64,000 nucleotides of DNA, taken from Alkaliphilus sp. B6464. Lineage in GTDB: Bacteria; Bacillota; Clostridia; Peptostreptococcales; Natronincolaceae. The translations under genes and the position numbers were made by a program. Of the stretch, positions 57,022-64,000 are shown piece after piece (position 1 is the first letter of the stretch; each line of letters starts with the position of its first letter). Where the stretch lies: assembly GCF_018141165.1 (NCBI RefSeq), contig NZ_CP058557.1:1736001-1800000 (forward strand). Direction: 5' to 3'. Under the pieces are notes generated by a model. It saw only the letters and a program-made list of their open reading frames with translations, did not search any database and was not told the DNA's origin.

Positions 57022-57612
57022 ATGTTAGAGTGTAATAAAAATTGCTTGTTTTTTAATCAAGATCAGAACGATGGATTTGAAAAGTGGATCGTTCAACTGC
57101 TAGGACCTGTTTTATTAGGAGAGAAACCTGCAGAAATTGTTAGTTTTCCTAAAAAAGATAATTTAGAACTTAGGAGAATTAAAGATATTTTTAGTAAGTG
57201 TAATAAAGTATCCTATAAGGAATTTGTAGCTTTTAATGGATGCAAAAAGATACTATTTTATAATAGTAAGCTATTAGATTCGACCTTGTTGGATTTAAGG
57301 AACTTAGTGTTTTTAAAAAAGTTGGGATATGGAGAGGAATATTCTTTAGACAACTATTTAGGACATTTAATAAACAAAATGGAAGAAGATAGCATACCTC
57401 ATGAAATTGGTGTTTTTTTAGGATATCCTTTAAAAGATGTTATCGGATTTATGGGTCATCCTTCTTTAAAACTTACTAAAATAAATGGTTGGAATGTATA
57501 TGGAGATAGCAGGTTATCTGATGAAAAATACATAAAATTTAATAATGCAAAACAACAAATACGTAGGATGTTAGAAAAAAGCTCACCTGAAATGATTGTA
57601 CAGTCAGCATAA
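57022..57612 (+). CDS. DUF3793 family protein
   Basis: 196 residues, cytosolic. It shows the family signature HEIGVFLGYPLKDVIGFMGH near residue 132 and a KLGYGEEYSLDNYLGHLI region. Two cysteines near the start (CNKNCLFF) and one in FNGCKKILFYN. Function unknown, but the family often lies beside flavodoxin and iron-uptake genes, as here. Its promoter carries a Fur box, so it is likely made under iron limitation. AAGGTGAG precedes the ATG. Confidence 0.88.
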   Translation: MLECNKNCLFFNQDQNDGFEKWIVQLLGPVLLGEKPAEIVSFPKKDNLELRRIKDIFSKCNKVSYKEFVAFNGCKKILFYNSKLLDSTLLDLRNLVFLKKLGYGEEYSLDNYLGHLINKMEEDSIPHEIGVFLGYPLKDVIGFMGHPSLKLTKINGWNVYGDSRLSDEKYIKFNNAKQQIRRMLEKSSPEMIVQSA

Positions 57613-57715
57613 TAAAAGCTGATTTTAAAAGTATGTTTGAATTAATGGTTTAAATTCTATATTTGTGAAAGCTACATATTTAGCAATATATAATATAAGA
57701 GGAGGCTTATTTAAA

Positions 57716-58147
57716 ATGAAAAAAGTAACTGTTATTTATTGGAGTGGTACAGGTAATACTGACAAAATGGCTGAGGCAATTGCAGAAGGTGCTAAAGTAG
57801 AGGGCATAGATGTAATCTTAAAGAATGTTAGCGAAGCATCTTCAGAAGATATTTTCGATGCAGATGCTGTAGCTTTAGGATGCCCATCTATGGGAGCAGA
57901 AGAGTTAGAAGATAGTGAAATGGAACCATTTGTAGAATCATTAAATAATGACAAAATTAAAGGAAAGCCCGTTGTTCTTTTTGGTTCCTATGACTGGGGA
58001 GATGGAGAATGGATGAGAAATTGGGAAGAAAGAATGAAGGGATATGGAGCTAATGTAATAGCGGAAGGACTTATTATTAACTTAACTCCAGAAGAAGACG
58101 GATTGAACAAGTGCAAGCAGTTAGGAGAAAACTTAGCTAGATATTAG
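57716..58147 (+). CDS. Flavodoxin
   Basis: 143 residues. FMN phosphate loop YWSGTGNTDKMAE near residue 8, and FMN-flanking loops CPSMGAEELEDSEM near residue 59 and GSYDWGDGEWMRNWEERM near residue 91. It is a low-potential electron carrier that can replace ferredoxin when iron is scarce. The start is the ATG at 57716 after AGAGGAGG; the upstream frame lacks a site. It is about 100 bp after the DUF3793 gene and probably shares the Fur-type promoter. Confidence 0.94.
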   Translation: MKKVTVIYWSGTGNTDKMAEAIAEGAKVEGIDVILKNVSEASSEDIFDADAVALGCPSMGAEELEDSEMEPFVESLNNDKIKGKPVVLFGSYDWGDGEWMRNWEERMKGYGANVIAEGLIINLTPEEDGLNKCKQLGENLARY

Positions 58148-58207
58148 ACTTTGTGAACTTAATAATATCGAGAATATATTTTATATTAGAATAAAATATA
58201 TTTGTAC

Positions 58208-58246
58208 AAAACCTGTAATCATACTGATACAGGTTTTATTTTTATT
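58208..58246 (+). terminator. Terminator after flavodoxin
   Basis: AAAACCTGTA / TACAGGTTTT with loop ATCATACTGA, then ATTTTTATT. Confidence 0.85.
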
Positions 58247-58403
58247 ACAAGATGTTTGGGAAATAACAAACTTTATTGCCCTCCTACCTATATTATTATA
58301 GAATATAAGTATATATTGAAACATTGAATAAAATATTTAAGTATTAGTATCGTAAAATAAATTAAAAAAATGACAGATTGTTTGTATAAAGGGAGATTAA
58401 CTA

Positions 58404-59429
58404 ATGAAGAAAAGAATGATATTCGTGTCTTTATTTATAATTTGCATAGCTATCTTGATATTGTATTATTCTACGTATATACAAATAAATGCTGAAGAAA
58501 AAGAATGTGAAGTCTATAAAATAGGTGTATTGACCGTTACTGATGAAAGACTAGTTAAAGTAGAAGGGATGTATGAGGGATTAAAACAATACGGTTTCTC
58601 AGAGGATAATGTAGATATTATTATAAAGAATGCTTCAGGAGATGTTGAAATCTTAGATGAGCTAGCACAAGAAATAATGGACATTGGAGTAGATGCAATT
58701 GTGACTACAGGCACTTCTGAAACTGCTGCAGCAAAAAAAGCTACTATGAACAAGGAAATAAACAAAGAAATTCCAGTAGCATTTATTGGCGTTGGATGTA
58801 CTGTAGAGCTCGGTTTTGTGGAAGGTAATATTTCTACTGCCTGTAATATTACTGGAGTAGATAGTCATTATGTTCAATTATCAGGAAAACGACTTGAATT
58901 TTTAAAAAGGTTAGTTCCAGACACTGAAGAGGTATTAGTCTTATATAATCCAGAAACAACACCATTTGGACCCAGCTCTGAATTTTTATATGATGCTGCC
59001 GAAAAATTAAGTATACAATTGGATATTGTTCCTGTAACTAGCCAGAAAGAGGTCGTCGAAGTTTTAAATGAAAAAAGTGATTATGTAGATGGCGTAATGC
59101 TAATGTGTAGTTTGTTATTTGAATCTATGATAGATTCGATAGTTGAAATTACTCTTGAAAATCAAGTGCCAGTTATGGGAATTACTGATCGACAGGTGGA
59201 GAAAGGCATATTGGCATTTTACGGAAGCACTAGTCAAAATGAAGGGATACAGGCTGCCAGAATAGTGGCGAATATGCTAAAAGGACAAGATCCTAGGATA
59301 ATACCAATAGAATCTCCAGAGAAGTTAGAACTGTATATTAATGTAGACACAGCTAGGCAATTGGGGGTAGATATTGAAACCACAAAAATGCCGTTTGTAG
59401 ACCACTTTGTACACAACAGCGAAAGGTAA
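58404..59429 (+). CDS. ABC_sub_bind-type substrate-binding protein, membrane-anchored
   Basis: 341 residues. An N-terminal hydrophobic helix (IFVSLFIICIAILILYYS), with no lipobox, anchors or exports it. The rest is the two-lobed ABC_sub_bind (TrpX/DUF534) fold: KIGVLTVTDERLVKVEGMYE near residue 39, DAIVTTGTSETAAAKKATM, PVAFIGVG, VLVLYNPETTPFGPSSEFL, and a closing FYGSTSQNEGIQAARIV. No ABC permease or ATPase follows. Instead a sensor kinase begins six bases later, so it probably binds an oxyanion or sulfur/selenium/arsenic ligand outside the cell and signals to that kinase. GGGAGATTA precedes the ATG. Confidence 0.85.
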   Translation: MKKRMIFVSLFIICIAILILYYSTYIQINAEEKECEVYKIGVLTVTDERLVKVEGMYEGLKQYGFSEDNVDIIIKNASGDVEILDELAQEIMDIGVDAIVTTGTSETAAAKKATMNKEINKEIPVAFIGVGCTVELGFVEGNISTACNITGVDSHYVQLSGKRLEFLKRLVPDTEEVLVLYNPETTPFGPSSEFLYDAAEKLSIQLDIVPVTSQKEVVEVLNEKSDYVDGVMLMCSLLFESMIDSIVEITLENQVPVMGITDRQVEKGILAFYGSTSQNEGIQAARIVANMLKGQDPRIIPIESPEKLELYINVDTARQLGVDIETTKMPFVDHFVHNSER

Positions 59430-59435
59430 TTTATT

Positions 59436-61298
59436 ATGAAAAAACAAACTAGAAGTTATTGGTATAATAGCATCAAATTAAGACTGATGCTTATGATGAT
59501 AATTATTTCCATAATTCCTTTATTATTCTTAGGTTTTTATAATATGAAAATTATCAAAAAAGAGGTAGAAGCATCTATTCACAAGCAGCATGCTTTAACT
59601 GCATCTAGAGTTTCCTATGCAGTTTCTGATTTGGTCAAAACTTTACAAACGTCTCTAGAAACTATTTCTCTAACTAATTCTGAAGTCTTTGATGGAGATG
59701 ATGTAAAACAAAAGGAAAATCTTCTTTATAGTGTATTAAAAAACTTTCCACATTTAGAGGAAATTGTAATGGTATCATCTCATGGTGAGGAAGTAGTAAA
59801 GGTTTCAAAGAGATATGCTATTTCTTCTAAAGACCTAAAATTAATGCCTGAGGAAGTTCAGTTTCAAAAACTTAAACAAGGAAAATTTTTTATCGGAAGT
59901 CCTAAAATAGATATAGATAATCAAATTGTTTTTGATTTAGGAGTACCTGTTGGAGGCATTAATGAAGATTTTAGAGGAGGATTTATTGCTAAAATTAGTT
60001 TAAGACAAGTAATGCAGGAAATATCATCTATAGAGATTTCAGATGGAAGTTATATTATGTTGGTTGATGAAAAAGGAGAATTAATAGGACATTCTGACTA
60101 TAGTCAGGTGTTGAGAAGACAGGATGTATTTAAAAGCAAGGGAGTAGGAAATTTACTAAAAAGTAAAACTGATGATGGAAGTCATTTTAAAACGCTGGAA
60201 TTTAATCCAATAACCTATAAGTCTTATACAGGGGAAGATGTTTTAGGTGTGTATGGATTAATCCCAATGGTTGGTTGGGGTGTAGTAGTAGAACAACCTC
60301 TAGTAAACGCCTATGCTACCCTTAGTACAATGCTTTCTCAACTAAATTTGGTTTTGTTTCTTATTATTCTCACAATTACAAGTTTAGGACTATTTTTTAT
60401 ATTTCAATTTATTAGGCCGGTAGAGGAATTAGCTGCAGGTGTAGCTTCTGTTAAAAGAGGAGATTTAGATTATCAAATTCCTAAACAGTCAAATGATGAA
60501 TTAGGATTAGTAATAGAGGCATTTAATGAAATGATTGGGGAAATTAAGAAAAAGCGTGATAATGAAAAAGTAGCAATCCAAGCTGAAAAAAGAGCTGCTG
60601 TAGGAGTTTTAGCCGCTGGTGTAGCCCATGAAATTAATAACCCTATGAACAATTTAGGGTTTTATGCTGATGATTTATTAGAACGTTTAGAAACAGAAAA
60701 TATAGATGAGCTTAAAGAAGAAGGGGTATTTAAGGAATATTTACTAAGCATAAGAGAACAAATACACCGATGTACGGATATAACTCAAAGTTTGTTAAAC
60801 TATTCTAGGGAAGTAAAATCACAGGACAAAGAAGTCTATATTCCTCATATAGTGAATGAAGTATTAAAGTTAGTTAAATACCCTATTAATAAACAAAATA
60901 TAGAAGTAGATTTACAATGGCAGGAGCCCTTACCTTATGTTTTTGTAGATGAATCCCAGTTACAGCAAGTTATATTAAATTTAGTTACTAATGCTTTGGA
61001 TGCAATGTCTGGTGGAGGTGTGTTAACCATTAGGCTAATATATGAAGGAAAATTAATTGGTATAGAAGTAGTTGACACAGGAGAAGGAATTTTAGAGCAA
61101 AATTTAAAGCATGTTTTCGATCCGTTTTATACTACTAAACCTGTTGGGAAAGGTACGGGTCTAGGTCTTGCCATTAGTCAAGTTATTGTAGAAAGAATGG
61201 GAGGCATTATTAGTTTGGAAAACAACAAAGAAGTAGGTATAAAGGCCAATGTTTGGTTACCGATAGCAGCCGAGGTGATAAAAAATGAGACCATTTAG
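59436..61298 (+). CDS. Sensor histidine kinase with dCache and HAMP domains
   Basis: 620 residues. Membrane helix near 15-35, extracytoplasmic dCache-like domain (about 40-295), second helix (about 300-325), HAMP (FIRPVEELAAGVASVKRGDL). A HisKA-type dimerisation helix follows, with phospho-acceptor His398 in AAGVAHEINNPM, then an HATPase with N box VTNALDAMSGGG and G boxes DTGEGI and GKGTGLGLAI. It is the middle gene of a three-gene sensing unit and overlaps the response regulator by 14 bp. The ligand may be sensed directly or through the neighbouring binding protein. Confidence 0.93.
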   Translation: MKKQTRSYWYNSIKLRLMLMMIIISIIPLLFLGFYNMKIIKKEVEASIHKQHALTASRVSYAVSDLVKTLQTSLETISLTNSEVFDGDDVKQKENLLYSVLKNFPHLEEIVMVSSHGEEVVKVSKRYAISSKDLKLMPEEVQFQKLKQGKFFIGSPKIDIDNQIVFDLGVPVGGINEDFRGGFIAKISLRQVMQEISSIEISDGSYIMLVDEKGELIGHSDYSQVLRRQDVFKSKGVGNLLKSKTDDGSHFKTLEFNPITYKSYTGEDVLGVYGLIPMVGWGVVVEQPLVNAYATLSTMLSQLNLVLFLIILTITSLGLFFIFQFIRPVEELAAGVASVKRGDLDYQIPKQSNDELGLVIEAFNEMIGEIKKKRDNEKVAIQAEKRAAVGVLAAGVAHEINNPMNNLGFYADDLLERLETENIDELKEEGVFKEYLLSIREQIHRCTDITQSLLNYSREVKSQDKEVYIPHIVNEVLKLVKYPINKQNIEVDLQWQEPLPYVFVDESQLQQVILNLVTNALDAMSGGGVLTIRLIYEGKLIGIEVVDTGEGILEQNLKHVFDPFYTTKPVGKGTGLGLAISQVIVERMGGIISLENNKEVGIKANVWLPIAAEVIKNETI

Positions 61299-62607
61299 GG
61301 TTTTACTAGTAGATGATGAAGAAAAATTTATTACATTATTACAACAAAGGCTAACCAGAAAAGGTTACTCAGTAGAGGTTTCTAATTGTAGTTTAAAAGC
61401 ACTAAGTATTATTGAGGAGACTGAATTTGATGTGGCTCTGTTTGACATAATGATGAGTGGCATGGATGGATTGGAGTTATTAGAAAAGGCTAAGAAAGTT
61501 CAGCCTAATCTGGAAATAATTATGCTTACTGGCTATGCAACTGTAGACACTGCGATTGAAGCAATGAAAAAGGGTGCTTATGATTACTTAACAAAACCAA
61601 TTAAGCCTATTGAACTGGAGCTAATCTTACAAAAGGCAATAGATAGGAAGAAATTGCAGGAGTATAGTAACAACCTAATTGAAACTATTCAAAGAACAAA
61701 TAGAAAACGTGAGATAATAGGAAATAGCGATGTTATGATTAATTTGAAGTATATGATTGACAGGGTATCTGATAGTCCATTGCCAGTTCTTATTTTAGGT
61801 GAAAGTGGTACGGGAAAAGAGCTGGTTGCCAATGCTTTACATTATAGTAGCTGCCGTGCACATCACCCATTCGTGCCTATAAATGCCAGTGCTATTCCTA
61901 ATCAATTATTGGAAAGTGAACTATTTGGACATGTAAAGGGAGCTTTTACTGGTGCTCAGGTCAATAAGAAAGGGTTAGTTGAATTAGCAAATGAGGGGAC
62001 TTTATTCTTAGATGAAATTGGAGATATGGAGGCTTCTCTACAGGTTAAATTGTTAAGGTTTCTAGATACAGGAGAGTTTAGACCAGTAGGTGGAACGGTA
62101 ACCAAAAAGACAAATGTAAGGGTTGTAGCCGCAACTAATATTAATTTAGAACAAGCGATAGAAGAAGGGCGATTTCGAGAAGATTTATATTATAGATTAA
62201 GTGTTGTAACATTAAGCGTTCCTCCACTACGGGATAGAGGGAGAGATGCCTTATTATTAGCTGAACATTTCTTAAGACAGAGTAATACTAAGAAAAAGTT
62301 AAGTAAAGAAACAGAAATATTTTTATTGAACTATAATTTTCCTGGTAATGTAAGGGAGTTAGCAAATTTGATTGAGAGAGGAATTCTACTATCAAAGGAA
62401 AAAGAGGTAATGCCTCAAGATTTTTTCGCTGGAGAAATTTGTGGTAAAAATAATGTTAAAAGTCTAGCTTTAGAGGATATAGAGAAGGAGCATATAGGTC
62501 AAGTTCTTGATAAAACAGGATGGAATAAAACTGAAGCGGCAAAAATATTAAAGATTGGATTAAGGACCTTATATAGGAAAATTGAGGAATATGAACTACG
62601 ACAATAA
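61285..62607 (+). CDS. NtrC-type response regulator, sigma-54 activator
   Basis: 440 residues. Receiver domain (LLVDDEEKFITLLQQ; phospho-acceptor Asp54 in LFDIMMSGMDG), then the AAA+ sigma-54-interaction domain with Walker A GESGTGKE near residue 172, the sigma-54 contact loop GAFTGA near residue 219, and Walker B TLFLDEIGDM. A C-terminal Fis-type helix-turn-helix (KTGWNKTEAAKILKIGLRTL) follows. It works with the upstream kinase. The three operators and -24/-12 promoter immediately downstream are its obvious target. Its start lies inside the kinase gene. Confidence 0.95.
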   Translation: MRPFRVLLVDDEEKFITLLQQRLTRKGYSVEVSNCSLKALSIIEETEFDVALFDIMMSGMDGLELLEKAKKVQPNLEIIMLTGYATVDTAIEAMKKGAYDYLTKPIKPIELELILQKAIDRKKLQEYSNNLIETIQRTNRKREIIGNSDVMINLKYMIDRVSDSPLPVLILGESGTGKELVANALHYSSCRAHHPFVPINASAIPNQLLESELFGHVKGAFTGAQVNKKGLVELANEGTLFLDEIGDMEASLQVKLLRFLDTGEFRPVGGTVTKKTNVRVVAATNINLEQAIEEGRFREDLYYRLSVVTLSVPPLRDRGRDALLLAEHFLRQSNTKKKLSKETEIFLLNYNFPGNVRELANLIERGILLSKEKEVMPQDFFAGEICGKNNVKSLALEDIEKEHIGQVLDKTGWNKTEAAKILKIGLRTLYRKIEEYELRQ

Positions 62608-62627
62608 GCTAGATTGGATCTGCATCT

Positions 62628-62682
62628 TGTCGTTTTGGTAGAACATTTTGTCATTTTGGCAGGGCGCTTTGTCATTATGACA
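62628..62682 (+). promoter_or_regulatory. Three 21-bp-spaced operators (enhancer of the sigma-54 promoter)
   Basis: TGTCGTTTTGGTA at 62628-62640, TGTCATTTTGGCA at 62649-62661 and TGTCATTATGACA at 62670-62682. Starts are exactly 21 bp apart, two helical turns, so all face the same side of DNA. The third is a perfect TGTCAT-N-ATGACA palindrome; the others are weaker forms. They lie 133-187 bp before the -24/-12 promoter, a normal enhancer distance, right after the activator gene. Confidence 0.85.
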
Positions 62683-62814
62683 TAACGAGCATTGCTTTTA
62701 TTGGATAATAGATATTAAAGAAATAAGTCTAATTTTATCTGATTTTGTCTAAAAATCAACATTAGAGCTCAAGGTTTTGAAAGGAATTATTATAGGAAAA
62801 TATATCTTTTAAAG

Positions 62815-62831
62815 TTGGCATGGAGGTTGCA
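62815..62831 (+). promoter_or_regulatory. Sigma-54 (-24/-12) promoter
   Basis: TTGGCATGGAGGTTGCA matches YTGGCACG-N4-TTGCW, with the GG and GC dinucleotides 10 bp apart as required. It lies 54 bp before the reductase start. Together with the upstream enhancer repeats and NtrC-type activator it makes a complete sigma-54 control unit. Confidence 0.9.
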
Positions 62832-62884
62832 TATTATTTAACAATGTATGGTTATGATAATATATCAATGTCGAGGTGATAAAG

Positions 62885-64000
62885 TTGAAACGAAGGACGT
62901 TTTTAAAGCTTTCAGCACTTACTGTAGGTGCAACCGCTTTAGGTCTAGGAGTAACTGGATGTAGTAAAGAAACCGATGTTTCTATTGATGGGTTTCCAGA
63001 TATGCCTGAAACTTTAGGACAAGAGGTGGAGGCAACAGTAGATTTACAAAGTGGAGAGGTTAAAATAAACTCTGATATTTTAGTTAAAAGCAGCGTATGC
63101 ATGGGGTGTTATAGCTCCTGTGGAGTTAGAGCTAAGATTGATAAGAAGACTGGAAGAATTATGAAGCTTACTGGTAATCCATATCATCCTAAATGTGCAG
63201 AGCCAGCACTTCCTTATGATACAACGATAAAGGAATCTTATCAGGCTTTCAGCTTACATGGTGATAAGGGACTTACTCATAGAGCTACAGTCTGTGCTAG
63301 AGGAAACTCTACTTTTGAACAGGTATATGATCCAATGAGGATTACAACACCACTAAAAAGGGCTGGAGAAAGAGGAAGTGGAAAATGGAAACCAATTTCT
63401 TGGGAACAGCTTATTGAAGAGACTGTAGAGGGTGGAAAAATCTTCGCCGAGTTAGGTGATGATACTGTAATTGAAGGTTTTAGAAAAATACATAATCAAG
63501 ATGAATTAATTAATCCTGATTCTCCAGAGATGGGACCAAAGAGCAATGGTTTAGTTTGGATTAGCGGTGGTTCCTACGGACGTATTAACTTTGCTCAAAG
63601 ATTTGTATTAAATAGTTTTGGATCAACCAACTTCTATGGACATACAGGAACGTGAGGTGGCGCATGGAGACCTGCGTGGCAGGTTTTATATGATAATGGT
63701 CCTGGTGGAGTATACAAACCAGACCTTCAAGATGCAGAATTCTGTCTGTATCAAGGAGCATATCCGGGACATAGTGGTATGAGCTTCCAAGCCTTAGCAC
63801 GAAAGACAGTAAAGGGAGTCATGGAAAACAAATTAAAGTTGGCAGTAATTGATCCGTTTATGCAAGGGGGTACAGATATTCCTGGAAAAACAAAATGGAT
63901 ACCGATTAAGCCTTCTACAGATGGAGCCCTAGTATTAGGAATGATGCGTTGGATATTTGATAATGAAAAGTTCGATGGCAAATTCTTAGAATGTCCAAAT
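62885..64000 (+). CDS. TtrA-family molybdopterin oxidoreductase, selenoprotein, Tat lipoprotein (3' end outside window)
   Basis: The frame reads through UGA at 63653-63655 (residue 257) and stays open to the window end (372 codons seen). N-terminus: twin-arginine motif RRTFLKLS, hydrophobic helix, lipobox VTGC (Cys26). [4Fe-4S] cysteines 72, 75, 79 and 137 lie in VCMGCYSSC and TVCARG. Then GKWKPISWEQLIEETVEGG. The UGA falls in GHTGT-U-GGAWRPAW, where Salmonella TtrA has its molybdenum-ligand Cys (GAYCGLAYR). Downstream WIPIKPSTDGALVLGMMRWI also matches TtrA. The substrate may be tetrathionate, another sulfur oxyanion, selenate or arsenate. The start is TTG after GAGGTGAT. Confidence 0.9.
63656..63690 (+). 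promoter_or_regulatory. Bacterial SECIS-like hairpin after the UGA
   Basis: ACCTG (63670-63674) and CAGGT (63680-63684) form a perfect stem, extended by G-U and A-U pairs, closing loop CGTGG. The loop starts 20 bases after the UGA and has G in its second position and GG at its end. This agrees with known bacterial SECIS geometry (loop 16-37 bases downstream, G near the loop start). It lies within the coding sequence as usual in bacteria. Confidence 0.8.

Noticed and set aside
63653-63655. TGA read as a true stop, making the reductase a pseudogene
   Set aside because: The frame continues with strong family homology for 115 codons, the TGA is at the Mo-ligand Cys position, and a SECIS-like hairpin follows.

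Overview
The window is AT-rich DNA from a low-G+C, endospore-forming anaerobe of the class Clostridia. An Alkaliphilus- or Natronincola-like relative is my guess; species cannot be read from the sequence. Evidence: an alpha/beta small acid-soluble spore protein, GerM, a Spo0E-like phosphatase, YjcZ-like and CotF-like spore proteins, GatCAB amidotransferase, frequent TTG starts with strong Shine-Dalgarno sites, rubrerythrin, FeoAB, flavodoxin and a selenocysteine-containing molybdoenzyme.

Layout. 1-1.8 kb: spore-coat-type genes and an iron-sulfur aldo/keto reductase. 1.8-17.4 kb: a purine block. guaB-guaA sits behind a guanine riboswitch. A second promoter feeds two aptamers in a row (guanine, then a ykkC-scaffold, probably PRPP-sensing, aptamer) sharing one terminator before pbuG-purK-purE-purL-purF-purM-purN-purH-purD. 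purB, purC, purS and purQ are absent from this operon. 17.4-22.5 kb: a Rossmann/chemoreceptor fusion, a SAM-riboswitch-controlled methionine ABC transporter, and aspartokinase. 22.8-35.7 kb: amino-acid transporters, tatA, pcrA, ligA, a membrane protein, rubrerythrin, gatCAB. 36-46.3 kb: an orphan gene beside a recurring terminator, a transporter, small unknowns, a HypE-like protein, an AMIN/amidase cell-wall hydrolase, gerM, rph-rdgB-yfcE. 46.6-47.7 kb: seven clustered tRNA genes plus one more.

47.7-53.9 kb is an accessory patch. It holds a group II intron 3' remnant, an IS630-type remnant, a truncated IS200/IS605 transposase, a Maff2-like conjugative-element scar, a less AT-rich XRE regulator with DUF5301-like lipoproteins, and small spore genes separated by near-identical terminators. 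54-58.2 kb is an iron-limitation block (feoA, feoB, FeoB-associated peptide, DUF3793 gene, flavodoxin) with Fur-box-like sites.

58.4-64 kb is the most interesting part: a membrane-anchored substrate-binding protein, a sensor kinase and an NtrC-type sigma-54 activator. They are followed by three 13-bp operators spaced exactly 21 bp apart, a -24/-12 promoter, and a Tat-exported lipoprotein of the tetrathionate-reductase (TtrA) family. An in-frame UGA lies at the molybdenum-ligand cysteine position of that protein. A SECIS-like hairpin follows the UGA and the reading frame stays open and homologous to the window end, so I read it as a selenoprotein respiratory reductase with dedicated sensing and control.
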